Positions 20,551 through 32,515 of a stretch of 64,000 nt of DNA are shown piece by piece; the first letter of the stretch is position 1; each line of letters opens with the position of its first letter. The notes under the pieces are model-generated. The model saw only the letters and a list, made by a program, of their open reading frames with translations, ran no database searches and was not told where the DNA came from. The position numbers and the translations under genes were made by a program. The stretch lies in NCBI GenBank assembly GCA_024734495.1, contig JALMQS010000153.1, positions 6,473,294 through 6,537,293 on the forward strand. Reading direction: 5' to 3'. The stretch is from Forficula auricularia. Its lineage: Eukaryota; Arthropoda; Insecta; Dermaptera; Forficulidae.

Positions 20551-21384
20551 ATTACATTATTTTTTCCTTTATCTTATAAAAATTATCAAAAGATTACTCA
20601 TTATAGTATTTTCTACCTAAAAAAAAACTTAGATCATTCAATTTTCCATATATCTTAATTAATAATTTTTATTTAATCTTAGGTCTATAGTATATATAGT
20701 AAATATATATTTAATAAAAGGCTTGAAGGTTGTTTTATAAAAATGAAAAGTCTGAATGTGATATGAATACAAAGAACGGTGGTTTTTAATGGTTAAATTA
20801 TTATTATTTTTTTTTTTAGAAAATCTATTGTATCTTTTATATATTTGTTTATTCAACTATACTTGCTCTGTTTTATCAGAGTGATAATATAGTGTAAAAT
20901 AAATATAATATTTTTTAGGAGAATTATTTTATGTATATATAAATATATTGATCCATATTTATATTAAATACATTAAATTGTATATTTATATTTATATATA
21001 CATATATGTATATATATTAGGAAGAAAACTTAGCTATGTAGTATAAATAATGTAAAAATGAAGTGTATATACCTATTAAAGTATATAATTGAATAAAGAT
21101 GAAATATTATTTTTTTACTTTCCCTTATCCCCCTTGGATCGGTTCTCTACCTGCAGAACACCAAGGATATACCAGAGAGCGATGTACTGGTCCTCTACTC
21201 ACGACCTGCCAAGACATTCAGAAGGTAACTTCTAAATTACAATGAACCGTTAATAAAGTCACTACCTGGCCCATTAAATTGAATTAGGCGAGGTTAACTT
21301 CATCAATAGGCAATATAATTACATTCCAATCGTAATCAACCAGGGGAGGGGGGGGATCTATATATGGGCTTTTTTGGCTGCAGC
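20469..21384. other. Very AT-rich stretch with (TA)n microsatellite
   Basis: It holds an (AT)n run at about 20519-20546, several poly-A/T runs, and a GC-richer segment at 21125-21240 (GGTTCTCTACCTGCAGAACA) without a recognisable product. No gene is seen. Confidence 0.6.
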
Positions 21385-22491
21385 TGTGATAAAATCTAGA
21401 AGACTTGTTTACGATTATGTTTATATTTATTCATTCTGTATTAGTCGTTTTCTGTTAAATAAAACCTTAATAAAAGGGTTTTCTTATTCTTTATTCTTAC
21501 AATTTATTTAACAGAAAACGACTAATACAGAATAAACATAATCGTAAAAAAAAAAAAAACGCAGACGAAACAAGGCCAGATACAGCTAAAAATAGCTAGA
21601 TGTTGAAAATGGCTGAGATGAAATTGCTGTTTGATAAACAAAGAAGTGAAGACATCAGGGAAAAATGTGAAATACAAAAGATCGATGACTGGGTCAAATG
21701 TAGAAGAGGTACGCACACGTGGAAAAAATGAGCGAAGACCGAATTCTCAAGAAAATTTTAACGAACAAGCCAGCAGGGAAAAGAAGTAGAGCTCGACCTA
21801 AAAAACGCTGGCAGGACGAGGTAGGATAAACAGACCATAGGTCTATCAATAAGTAGAAGTAAAAAAAACAGTCTTCTAGATTTTATCACAATCACCTTTA
21901 TTTAGAGATATAGTCCTTTAAATATGCTGGTGGTCTTCAGGATCTTTCACTTCTTCTTGCAGTAGCCTCCTGGATCCGAGTATCTTCATCTTCTTGAAAA
22001 GAAACCTTCTCGTTGATGTTTTCAGTCCTCTCCGATTATCTCTTCAGTTTCGTTTTCTGTTAAATAAATTGTAAGAGATAATCAGAGAGGATGGAGATAC
22101 TGAAAACATCAACGAGGTTTCTTTTCAAGAAGATGAAGATGCTCGACTCCAGGAGTCCACTCCAAGAAGAAGTGAAAGATCCCGAAGATCACCAGCATAT
22201 TTAAAGGACTATATCTCTAAAGACTCGTATCCACAGGTACCTTCGACCCCCGCCCAACCCATAAAATTATTTCTTCTTCTTTTCACGATGGAGGGGCCAA
22301 CCCAGGCCTTTAGGGGTTGCACCTTTTTGATGTAACTCCTTCTCTCATCATTGTCATAAAAAATAAAGTAAAAAGGGGGGGGGGGTGATTGTGATAAAAT
22401 CTAGAAGCCTGTTATGTTTATATTTATTCATTCTGTATTAGTCGTTAAATAAAACCTTAATAAAAGGGTTTTCTTATTCTTTATTTTTACA
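21385..22491 (+). mobile_element. Copia-like LTR retrotransposon, deleted and rearranged
   Basis: LTRs at 21385-21501 and 22390-22491 begin TGTGATAAAATCTAGAAG and end in TTACA, with ATTCATTCTGTATTAGTCG and AATAAAACCTTAATAAAAGG inside. The target duplication GCAGC is exact (21380-21384, 22492-22496). The interior is scrambled. An inverted copy of LTR sequence follows the 5' LTR (21503-21546), and an inverted pair covers 21880-22225. A plus-strand frame there gives GDTENINEVSFQEDEDARLQ, then RRSERSRRSPAYLKDYI, typical of the linker region of copia-like Pol. The element is non-autonomous. Confidence 0.82.
21694..21832 (+). pseudogene. LINE C-terminal fragment captured in the LTR element
   Basis: The plus-strand frame reads MSEDRILKKILTNKPAGKRS then RARPKKRWQDEV. 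The GKRSRGRPKKRW-type motif is common at the end of insect LINE polyproteins. The stretch is short and isolated. Confidence 0.55.
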
Positions 22492-22755
22492 GCAGCCCAG
22501 GGCTCCCAACCCCCATTGAAGACAATAGACTAAATTGTTTATCACTTGTTTTCATAAATTGTGATTTAACAAAGGACTTGTGATGAACAAATAAAGGAAT
22601 TTGCAGCGCAGAAATGCAGAAAGGCTGCTTTAGAATTTATATAACATAACTACACATAAACTGTTAATTTATTTAGCAATAATGTCTTACACTTGCTGTT
22701 TTATGTATCTAAAGGTGGCTACACACCTAACTGCAAACTTGACAAGTATGCATAA

Positions 22756-23103
22756 TCAATCTTTTTGAACAAGTACGTTAAATTTCCCCGTATGCTTGCA
22801 CAAGCGCCACTTTGCTCTTGGACGATGAGTTCGGACGACGATTTTTTTCTTTTCTTTTCTATAATTTGTCCTAAAGGCATTTATCTTTTTAACAACTGAA
22901 TCTTTATCGGCGTTGTTATCAATTAATCTGTATCTACTTAACAAGAGATCGTAAGATCCATCCCTCTTCGCCCTATCATGATACTCAGATGATTTAATTC
23001 GCCAAAGACATGGTTGATTTTTGTATTCAAGAATAAACTCTTCGAATAATTCTCGGTTGGCTTTCTTCAGATCGCTAGACCTGATGATTCGTCTAGAGCT
23101 CAC
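22756..23103 (-). CDS. MADF/Myb-SANT-like DNA-binding protein of a Harbinger element
   Basis: An intact 115-codon frame starting MSSRRIIRSSDLKK. It carries a MADF pattern: FEEFILEYKNQPCLW, a spacer, YDLLLSRYRL, then VVKKINAFRTNYRKEKKKI. MADF proteins are the usual second gene of Harbinger elements and bind the element ends or assist the transposase. The usual C-terminal BESS-type part is missing: the frame ends CKHTGKFNVLVQKD just inside the element's end. It may be a decayed or domesticated remnant; the open frame alone does not show use. Confidence 0.65.
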   Translation of the reverse strand: MSSRRIIRSSDLKKANRELFEEFILEYKNQPCLWRIKSSEYHDRAKRDGSYDLLLSRYRLIDNNADKDSVVKKINAFRTNYRKEKKKIVVRTHRPRAKWRLCKHTGKFNVLVQKD

Positions 23104-23339
23104 TCACGAGTATAGCGTTTACTTGTGCAAATCGGCACGTCCTAGGTACACGCGGTCCATTTCACTTGCGCAAGTGCGGCTTTCACAATTTTGCACGATT
23201 AAAATTCAATCAAGCATCAAGCGACTTGTACAAGTTAAATACTTGTTCAAAATTATCCTACAGACGCTAAAGCATACTTGTGCAAAAAGATTGATCATGC
23301 ATACTTGTCAATTTTACTTAGGGAAAGTGGTGTAGGTTT

Positions 23340-23515
23340 TAGATGAAACATGATATTAATTAATAAAGTAAAGGGAGTGTAATTTCCGGTAATTAACTGT
23401 AATCTGTAAACTCCTGATGGTGGACTAATAATCTGAAATATATTGAGTTTGTATAAACCTCTTTGAGTTTTATTTCATTCACTGTGAAACTACACTCCCT
23501 TTACTTTATTAATTC
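23340..23515. repeat. Penelope-type snap-back nested in the Harbinger element
   Basis: AATAAAGTAAAGGGAGTGTA is mirrored by TACACTCCCTTTACTTTATT. Inside, CTCCTGATGGTGGACTAATA then ATCTGAAATAT is a weak hammerhead-like phrase. ATACTTGTCAA flanks both sides in direct orientation. Confidence 0.6.
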
Positions 23516-23732
23516 ATACTTGTCAAGTTTGCAGTTACGTGTGTAGCCACCTTAAGTCATATTAAATAAATAAAATATTTTATTGTCCTAATTTTTGTTC
23601 CTAAACCGTATACATACATCATTATAAAAAACAGTTTGTTGACAAAATAGTAATTAGTTTGATTAATTAGCTAGGCCCCCTAGTAGTGTTTGACCAGGGC
23701 CCCCACAAATTCACAGTCCGCCCCTGTAATCA

Positions 23733-24170
23733 ACCATAGTGTAGTACCACATGACAACGAAGCAAAGTGCCTAGCTATGACCCTGGATCTCAAGCGACGA
23801 TTAAAAAAAAACATGAACAGCTACAGTTCAAATTTAGGCAAATATATTGGCTTCTCGGGCGCAATTCCGAGTTGTCAATTCACAATAAATTGCTTCTCTA
23901 TAAGCCAATTCAAAAATCTGTATGGAATTTGTGCATCCAACTTTGGGGATGCCATAAGAAGTTAAATATAAAATTTATTCACATCTTCCAAAATATAGCA
24001 GTATCGTTAATGCATCATGGTGAATATCCATCGCCATTTGAAAGTGGCTTCAGTTGAAGATGAAATTAAAGGGTTTGCTAGCAAACATCAGAAAAGACTG
24101 GAAAAGCACCAAAACGTTGCTACTTGGAACAACGGGCTAATTTGACGGCTGAAGAGAATAAAGTCGTTTG
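23733..24170 (+). pseudogene. Jockey-like LINE reverse transcriptase end, decayed
   Basis: In shifting plus-strand frames: CLAMTLDLKRRLKKN, then FRQIYWLLGRNSELSIHNKL, then NLCIQLWGC. The order and spacing match the intact block of the LINE at 58161-58646 (YLGMHLDRRLTWQKH, SYWLIGRRSQ, IWTYGIQLWGSA). Several frameshifts and stops. Confidence 0.75.
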
Positions 24171-24219
24171 TGTTGGTACATGTGCCAAATGCCAACACTT
24201 AGGAAATAGCGAAAGAAAT

Positions 24220-24950
24220 TATCACACGAACAAAGGGATTGGGGTGCTTGTGGAGTGAGTAGCTGGACTCTCTCCTCCACCACAAAGGTAAGCGATATCA
24301 GATCAAAATGGATATATAGTCACAGACTAGTTTCAATTCCCAACAACATAAAAAAAAAACTGCCTTTTTATACAATATACATGTTGATTCATACAAAACG
24401 AGTGTAAAATACTTATAGTCCAAGAGCTGGTGACACATTTTTGAGTACGGATTTAACCCAACTAGAAATAATGCGTAATAGTACCGTCTATGATAGTTGT
24501 ACAAGGAATGGCCAGTCTGGCTGGTCTAAGCAGGTGGACCAGGTACTGCGCATGGTGTGAGTGCGGTAAAAAATACATATGTGTTAAAAAATATTTTTGA
24601 CCCACAATGAAATTATAAAAATTGTAATTTGTAGTCAATTATAAACATAATATATTCACCCCAGACCATTTGAGTGGTGGGACGTGGAACCAGACCACCC
24701 AAAGTGTATTTTTACAACATAGCATGATGCTATTTTTTTGCATCCAGATGCACCCGTGGGTCCTGGATCAGGCCGTGACAGCTATGTTAGAAAAAAAAAC
24801 TGAAAAATATTTGTTAATTCTGAAAAATTAATGTTTAATATTAATTTTTTTTTTAATTTCGCTTTCATTTATAGGTTTACGCGTTTACCCTAAGTATCAT
24901 TGGAAAGTAAAAATGTATGTGATTGTAGAGATATCCAGGCACTATATATT
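24220..24950. other. Unassigned stretch
   Basis: No gene or element end recognised. GGCTGGTCTAAGCAGGTGG near 24520 and CGTGGGTCCTGGATCAGGCC near 24755 look like borders of an unknown repeat. Confidence 0.4.
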
Positions 24951-24952
24951 TT

Positions 24953-26070
24953 TACTTTGCCATACAGGGTATGGTCAAGTATTGTAATCGTGCATGAAAA
25001 AAGTGTTTTTTTTCCTTCTTTTTTTCGAAATATCTCAAAAACGGCTCAAAAACTATTTTGATTAAAAAATTGAGCGAAACCATGACATTTTGCTCTACAA
25101 ATAAGCCCTAATAAGTGAACATCGAAAAAATTATATTTTTCGAGATAATAATTGTTTTGTCAAAATGTCTGTTAATTTGTTAGTTTGTGCGTTACCAAAT
25201 TTTGTGGACGAGCTAGCTCAAAAACTAGCGTGAATATCAAAACCAAATTTCACACGTAGTTTTGGTCCATTGAGATTAAGAGCTGGTTAGATTTTGGTGC
25301 ATATCGACACAAAATTCAGGGGGGTTAAAAATTAAAAATCTAGGCCATTTGAGCAAACTCAACCAAATTTTGTATACATAATCAGTGGGCCCCCAGAAGT
25401 CTAAAAATTCAAAAACCAACCGCCCAAAATGGGAGGGGAGGTATAAGGTCAAAAAATGAAAATCTAAGCTCTTGTACCAAACTCAACCAAATTTTGTATA
25501 CATAATCAATGGGCCCCCAGAAGTCCAAAAATGCAAAAACCAACCGCCCAAGATGGGGGAGGGTGTAGGGTCAAAAAATGAAAATCTAGGTTCTTGTACC
25601 AAACTCAAGCAAATTTTATATACAAAATCAGTAGGCTCAGAGTAATCTAAAACTGCAAAAACTAACCCCCACCTCCCCTACACAAGGGCGGATCCAGGGG
25701 GGCGGAGGGGCGACCGCCCCCCCCCCCCATAGAGCCCCGTGCCTGGCAAAAAAAATTTGTAAAAAAAAAACATTTATTTTTTTCAAAAATTTTTAAAATT
25801 GAAAATAAAGTTCTATGTGTGTGTGGGGGGGCGGCGGCGTCTCTGACCCCCCCCCCCCCCCGCTTGGACAATTCGATCGCGACACACTTCCGAGATAAAA
25901 AGTAGATCTTACATCGGCCACCTTATATACATTCACCCCCCCCCCATAAAAAATTCCTGGACCCGCCCTTGCCCCTACATGATTTTAAATAATCTTATTA
26001 AATATTAAATATAAGTGAGGGGCCAGGTTGTATGGTAAAGTCAAGTGGATGGCCACATCAGAACACGTCA
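24953..26070 (-). repeat. Dispersed repeat X, reversed copy with amplified middle
   Basis: It runs from TTTACTTTGCCATACAGGG to TTGACTTTACC on the opposite strand. The middle unit (ATGAAAATCTA..CTCAACCAAATTTTGTATAC..CCCAGAAGTC) is present about three times in tandem (25330-25670). A MITE is inserted at 25683-25971. Confidence 0.8.
25683..25971. mobile_element. MITE, CAAGGGCGGATCCAGG family, copy 2
   Basis: Starts CAAGGGCGGATCCAGG and ends CCTGGACCCGCCCTTG, with an exact 8-bp target duplication CCCCTACA (25675-25682, 25972-25979). Internal ATTCGATCGCGACACACTTC is shared with the copy at 55096. Confidence 0.92.
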
Positions 26071-26234
26071 GCTTATTTTTTCATTAAAATAATAATACAA
26101 CTCCAGAACGATTGGCAAAAAAAAAAAAAAAATTAAACCCATTCTGACCAAGTTTTCCACTTCTTAAAAAACACATACTTATTAAAATATGCATTTTTAG
26201 TGAAACCACACATAATTAATTACAATTATTTATT

Positions 26235-26310
26235 GAGCACGAATAAATAATTCAATAAAACTACGACGTTTCGATCGACTTATTCTACGATCGTTCTCAA
26301 GTATGAACAC
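26235..26310 (-). repeat. Penelope-type fragment with hammerhead-like phrase
   Basis: On the minus strand: CTTGAGAACGATCG, a loop, CGATCGAAACGTCG. The stem CGATCG/CGATCG and GAAAC are kept, but the leading CTGANGA core is altered. Confidence 0.45.
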
Positions 26311-28118
26311 CCACTCCGATTTATACTTATTCCATAATAAGGGGCCCGCTTCATATTTTCATGTGGGGGCCAATGGCGTTTCTTAAGGAACTAAATTTCA
26401 GAGATGGTGAATCGTAACAAATTGTATGTTTACAGTGTTTTGATTTTATTCACTTAAGTATTTTATTATTAAGAATTTTGTTGTCAAAAAATGAATGTAT
26501 TAAAAATAAACTGCAACGGATCGTTGCTAAACTTTATCCAAAGTCATTTGAAATATCAATATTTTTATTCCTTTATTATTAATCAGATATCAATGGCTAT
26601 TTGCGGTTCATGTTTAAAATAAAATAATAAAGAACTATCTTACTCTAGAGTAAAGTACTTTAAAATACACAGATATGTACCAAAAACAAATCAGCGCTTC
26701 ATTTTGTTAAAATAATGATAACTTTTCAATTTAATTTCAATCGGTTCAACGATGTGGAAAAAATCGTGGACGTAAAAAACGATAACATACATCCATCCAT
26801 CCGCACGCACTTCCTGAAAAAATCGCACTTTTTGGCCTCTCGACGAGACCCCATGCAATTTTTGGCAAAACTGCCACGTGCTAAAATTCAACCTAATTGA
26901 ATACTAAAATTTGTGACTTTAATTGAGACCATGGGTTCCGTAGTTTTTACCTGAGGACCCTTTGAAATCGCGATTGCCGCGAGATCGATTACAATACTTT
27001 ACCCATGCTTCGCATTGGATAAAGTGAAAAAAGAAAAAAATAATGAAAAATTATTCGGGAATTTTCAGGGAAAAAAATATTTTACTTTTGCACTAACGCA
27101 TCAATGGTAAAATATGGGTTAATAATTTAATAGATAAAAACATAAAAAGATTAAGTAATAAATAATACAAATATACCTATATTAAAAATTAGTGCGAAAT
27201 TTGCTGCTTATATATAATATCTAAATTGCTTTGCGGACCATTAAAATTAGCCCACGGACCACCAGTTGTCGACCGCTGTCATGTTGGGTTTTATAATGGA
27301 CAAGTCTTTGATTTTTAAGATATATAAATATACCATAGTACAATAGTACAATCAGTCAGTTTTTTAACATTGGATGTAATCTGAATTATTTAATGCATCT
27401 CTTAATTTGAAAATACATGTATATATTTAGAGATTATTTTATTGTAATTTATACAAACAGTATATACATATATTGTACTTTGCTTTATTTTGGATAATTG
27501 GCCCAGCTTACGCCGGGCACTCAAAAAATTATATAAAGACTCATCAATTGCCCCCTCCACGGATATCTTTAGTAAAAGGCGAAAGATATATTCGACTTGA
27601 AGGGAGACCAGAGTGTTATGTTTAATAATTATTACAATCAAATATATATAAGTTTTAAACAAAGTTTATCCTCACGCCAAATACATCATATATATACAAT
27701 ATAGAAATTTAATATTTAAATAAATACATAAATTCTTTTTTCATATTATATACTATAATAAAACAAAATAGTTAATTATCAAAATTATTTAAAAAAATAA
27801 TTAATATATTTAATTATAAGAAGAGAAATAAAAAAATATACAAGTGAGATAAAGACTTGTAGTGACATCTATGGTTAAAATTCATACTAATGCCTATAAT
27901 GGGAGCAGATTTGAAAAAAATCATTCTAGAATGTAATTACTTAATACTAAATTCTAAATAAATCCACCTTAATGTTCTTTATTAGAAATGTCATCAACAT
28001 ATCTTTTATAATTTATAGAAAGCTATTTTCTAAATAGAACATGATTATTTCGGAAATTAAAGGGGATTTCTTTTTGCCTTATAGAATCTTATCTTATATT
28101 ATTAAATGGGCAATTCTA
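26311..28118. other. Unassigned AT-rich DNA
   Basis: No gene seen. GCCCACGGACCACCAGTTG near 27250 looks like a hAT MITE edge. Short overlapping frames at 26691-26900 on both strands have no recognisable similarity. Confidence 0.45.
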
Positions 28119-28620
28119 GTATATATATATATCCAGTTGGTTTCTCGAAAACGGCTCTAACGATTTGAATGAAATTCACGAGTTAGGTGGCTTTTCTGTT
28201 GACAATTCGATCTGTCACGGTCTCATCTTCTGCTAAGTTGTTTAAGATGGGTTTTTGTTAATTGAAATAATTATTCACGGGCTGTTGTTTCGATAAAAAT
28301 TACATTTTTATTCAATTTCGTTTTAATAAATAATTGTTTTTTTTTAATTTTAAATCCCACAAAAAGATCATTACAATTATTTTTATATATTAAAAGTTAG
28401 GCAATTTAATTGATAGGCTCCCTTCTATATTATAAACAAAAATAATGAAAAAGAAGATTGTTTGGAAAAGAAGAAAATAAAATAAATCTACGATGTCGCA
28501 TTTTTCATATTTTTTACTTTCAGAGCTCATTGCTGAATTGTCGTGTGTGTGAGAGGGCGCAATGAACGCAATCTCAGTAAAGATCAAAGCGCCTATCGAA
28601 ATTTTTATAACATTCATAAA
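28119..28620. repeat. Dispersed repeat with TCTCGAAAACGGCTCTAACG motif
   Basis: The motif is followed by GATTTGAATGAAATTCACGAG, and a similar block is at 34460-34520 (TTTTGAAAACGGCTCTACTT). This phrase style recurs near Helitron/Helentron-like ends in arthropods, but no end structure can be proved here. Confidence 0.4.
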
Positions 28621-29289
28621 ATCATCATTTATATAGGGCGTTATATACTGTGCATTTGCGGCATATTTTGTTTCTGAAATAACTTAATAGTGAAAATGTA
28701 ATACGATACCGCTTATATTAGGGGTGCTCAACCTTTTATAACTTGTGCACCACTTTGAATATAAAAGTAGGAAATTAGATTATTTTTGTCTTCTGATAAA
28801 TAAGGGTTTATGACATATATTTTTTTTAAATTTATATATCTGAATTATATTTTCGCGACCCCAACATTTTGTTTTAAACGCTGATTTAGAGGGAAGAAAA
28901 AAATATTATTGCAGTTAATTATTATGAAATCTTTGTCCACCGTTTCCCCCAGGACTACGGAGTCGGTAAGGTAAAAAAAGACTCGACCCCTTAAAATTTT
29001 AGTAGACAGACTCCGACCCCGGCAAAATTAAATACTAATTCATTTTATGGGGGGGGGGGGGTTTACCTTAAAATAAATAAATTATAACAAAACTTATCTC
29101 TGCTAATTATTTAGTCGTGTTTAGTGGATAACATTCGACTATCACTTAAATAGTAGTAGTGATAAGTGAAAGTCGAGTGTTATGCTTTAAACATGGTTAA
29201 CTATTTAGTAGTGATCAATGAAAGTCGAATGGTGTACTGTTATCACGGTTAAGAGAGAGGGACAATGGGATGGGTATATAAGGGGGAGG
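28621..29289. other. Mixed short repeats
   Basis: It contains a MITE edge (GGGGTGCTCAACCTTTTATA at 28722), a small inverted pair ACGGAGTCGG/CAGACTCCGACC (28963-29024), a poly-G run near 29050, and AAGTCGA/TCGACT repeats at 29125-29230. No gene. Confidence 0.4.
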
Positions 29290-29607
29290 GGCGGTGGACG
29301 AGCTAGCTCAAAAACTAGTGGGAATATCGAAACCAAATTTCACACGTAGTTTCGGTCCATTGATATTAAGAGCTGATTAGATTTTGGTTGAAATAGGACC
29401 CAAAATTAAGGGGGTTAAAAATAAAAATCTATGCTATTTGAGCAAATTCCACCAAATTTTGTATACATAATCAGTGAGTGGGTCCCCCAGAAGTATAAAA
29501 ATGCTTAAGCTCACCCCCCCCCACTCTACATGATTATAAATAATTTTATTTAAATATTAAATATAAGTGAGGGGCCAGGTTGTATGGTAAAGTCAAGCGG
29601 ATGCCCA
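29290..29607 (-). repeat. Dispersed repeat X fragment at the palindrome's left edge
   Basis: GACGAGCTAGCTCAAAAACT to GTTGTATGGTAAAGTCAAG in reversed order; it stops where the U2 palindrome arm begins. Confidence 0.8.
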
Positions 29608-29846
29608 CATCAGAATGTGTCAGTTTATAAATTAGTAAATAGTATTTTTATTAAATTCATTCTATTTTTCAAAAATATACAATAAACAATGAAGTACTTA
29701 CTACTACTATGTGATAATAATAATATCAGAACAATTTAATAGATTAAAATGTAATAATATCAATTGTTTTAGTAGTAAATTATAATGAATTAAATTAAAT
29801 ATAAGTTTTAAGGATGTTTATTACTATGTTTTATTTGTGTTTAAAG

Positions 29847-30037
29847 AGGGTGGGCCGTTCCCGGAGGTACTGCAATACCGGGTCAACCCGCGACGAAGGT
29901 GGAGCAAGCTCCTAGCACTTCATCAAGTTCCAAAAATCAGTTTAAAATTCTGGTTCTCCGATGGAGAACGTATCAGATTTTAAGCTGATAAGAACAGATA
30001 CTACACTTTGATCTTAGCCAAAAGGCCGAGAAGCGAT
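29847..30037 (-). ncRNA. U2: U2 spliceosomal RNA, left copy
   Basis: Read on the minus strand from 30037: ATCGCTTCTCGGCCTTTTGG, then the branch-point-pairing segment GTGTAGTATCTG, the stem IIa region, the Sm-site-like GATTTTTGGA, and the 3' hairpins (GGAGCTTGCTCC, GGGTTGACCCGG) to about 29847. Length is 191 bases, as expected. U2 pairs with the intron branch site in the spliceosome. I see no differences in the RNA from the right copy. The upstream 70 bases are also shared, with one visible change (GGATTG for GTATTG), so both promoters look intact. Confidence 0.95.
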
Positions 30038-30159
30038 AAATATTCAATCCAATTTTTCATTATATATCATAAATGAAGGGAAAAGTTAGTTTACCTAGAT
30101 TCTTTCGCAAATTCAGTAGTGGCATCTAGCGGCGAGCGCTAGAACAACTTTGAGAAAAT

Positions 30160-31570
30160 ATCGTCTAAGTCTATTATAGTATTATCAAAAAAGACAGTAT
30201 CGGTCTCGGTCTCGTCTCGTCAGGGCTAGTCTCGTTTGGTCTCGTTTGCTCTCGCCAAGTATCGTTACATTCTTATTTTTTATAGGATAGTAAAAATATA
30301 CAAAATTAAGTAACTGAAATTAAATTTTTTCCTTATTAAGAAATATTTCACACGATTTTTACTATTGGACTATTTTAAAAAGTAAAGTAAAATGATATTT
30401 ATTTAAATTATATTAGGTTGGATGAGTTGGTGGTTTTCACATAGAGGAATTTTTTTTTTTTAATTTCTCGATATATTTCGGGTTGTTAGCCCATCATCAG
30501 GAATAGATCAACTATAAAAGTGTTAAAATATATGTATAACATTGGCACCTCCGATATGACATCAGCGCCACTCCGGTGATGACTATCTTAACTTAACTTA
30601 TCACCTCACTTCATTTTCTACTCGAGTTCATGTAACTTGCTATATATTGCTTTTTCCTCATGTACTATTCTATTTTATTGTAATATGTGCAACCTCAATA
30701 AAACGCTTTATATATTTTATCTATAAAATAATCTATCATTGTCATATTCCGCTATCCACACCTTTTATACGTCTTAACAAAAAGATAACGTGAAGAAAAC
30801 GGATAATTGTTTATTTTTGTGCTTGTGTAGTCTTGAATGAATTATCAGTCAATAAATAAATAAAATTTATAATTCCAGCAGAAGACATATATGTCTGTTA
30901 TTGTCTCCTGCCAAAAAATAAACAATTATCCGTTTTCTTCACGTTATCTTTTTGTTAAGAGGTATAAAAGGTGTGGATAGCGGAATATCACAATGATAGA
31001 TTATTTTATAGATAAGATATATAAAGCGTTTTATTGAGGTTGCACATATTACAATAAAATAGAATAGTACATGAGGAAAAAGCAATATATAGCAAGTTAC
31101 ATGAACTCGAGTAGAAAATGAAGTGAGGTGATAAGTTAAGTTAAGATAGTCATCACCGGAGTGGCGCTGATGTCATATCGGAGGTGCCAATGTTATACAC
31201 ATATTTTTACACTTTTATAGTAGATGTATTCCTGATGATGAGCTAACAACCCGAAATATATCGAGAAATTAAAAAAATTTCCTCTATGTGAAAACCACCA
31301 ACTCTAACCTAATATAATTTAAATAAATATCATTTTACCTTACTTTTTAATTAGTCCAATAGTAAAAATCTTGTGAAATATTTCTTAATAAGGAACAAAT
31401 TTAATTTCAGTTATTTAATTTTGTATATTTTTACTATCCTATAAAAAAATAAGAATGTAACGATACTTGGCGAGAGCAAACGAGACCAAACGAGACTAGA
31501 CTTGACGAGACTAGACCGAGACCGATACCGATTTTTTGATAATACTATAATAGACTTAGACGATATTTTC
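30160..31570. repeat. Penelope-type foldback forming the palindrome core
   Basis: Pairs sum to 61732 (axis 30866). The arms hold GGTCTCG words, CTCGCCAAGTATCGTTACAT, TTGTGGGT-like ends, and mirrored hammerhead-like motifs (30460-30504 minus, 31228-31272 plus: CTGATGA, GGG/CCC stem, GAAATATATC). AATTCCAGCAGAAGACATAT with ATTGTCTCCTG near the centre recurs at 5676 and 51870 beside the same family. Confidence 0.75.
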
Positions 31571-32515
31571 TCAACGTTTTGAACGAGACTAGCCCTTACA
31601 AGACGAGACCGAGACCGATACTGTCTTTTTTGATAATACTATATTAGACTTAGACGATATTTTCTCAACGTTTTGAACGAGACTAGCCCTTACAAGACGA
31701 GACCGAGACCGATACTGTCTTTTTTGATAATACTATAATAGACTTAGACGATATTTTCTCAACGTTTTGAACGAGACTAGCCCTTACAAGACGAGACCGA
31801 GACCGATACTGTCTTTTTTGATAATACTATATTAGACTTAGACGATATTTTCTCAACGTTTTGAACGAGACTAGCCCTTACAAGACGAGACCGAGACCGA
31901 TACTGTCTTTTTTGATAATACTATAATAGACTTAGACGATATTTTCTCAACGTTTTGAACGAGACTAGCCCTTACAAGACGAGACCGAGACCGATACTGT
32001 CTTTTTTGATAATACTATAATAGACTTAGACGATATTTTCTCAACGTTTTGAACGAGACTAGCCCTTACAAGACGAGACCGAGACCGATACTGTCTTTTT
32101 TGATAATACTATAATAGACTTAGACGATATTTTCTCAACGTTTTGAACGAGACTAGCCCTTACAAGACGAGACCGAGACCGATACTGTCTTTTTTGATAA
32201 TACTATATTAGACTTAGACGATATTTTCTCAACGTTTTGAACGAGACTAGCCCTTACAAGACGAGACCGAGACCGATACTGTCTTTTTTGATAATACTAT
32301 AATAGACTTAGACGATATTTTCTCAACGTTTTGAACGAGACTAGCCCTTACAAGACGAGACCGAGACCGATACTGTCTTTTTTGATAATACTATATTAGA
32401 CTTAGACGATATTTTCTCAACGTTTTGAACGAGACTAGCCCTTACGAGACGAGACCGAGACCGATACTGTCTTTTTTGATAATACTATAATAGACTTAGA
32501 CGATATTTTCTCAAG
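31495..32515 (+). repeat. 94-bp tandem array, about ten and a half units
   Basis: GAGACTAGCCCTTAC-type words start at 31587, 31681, 31775, 31869, 31963, 32057, 32151, 32245, 32339 and 32433, exactly 94 bases apart. Units are almost identical; the main variant is CTATAATAG versus CTATATTAG, which partly alternates along the array. The final unit breaks off at TTTTCTCAA, followed by GTCTCGTCTCGTCTCG. A single inverted unit lies in the left arm at about 30148-30240. Confidence 0.95.

Larger units (their letters stand above)
22713..23552 (-). mobile_element. PIF/Harbinger-type element with MADF protein
   Basis: Ends AGGTGGCTACACACCTAACT and GTTACGTGTGTAGCCACCT are inverted. TAA flanks both sides (22710-22712, 23553-23555), matching the 3-bp target choice of Harbinger. 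CTTGACAAGTATG words repeat inside both ends. No DDE transposase remains. The right arm is split by a snap-back at 23340-23515. Confidence 0.8.

Noticed and set aside
31495..32515. Possible CRISPR-like repeat array
   Set aside because: Units are contiguous 94-bp tandem copies without unique spacers, in a eukaryotic genome.
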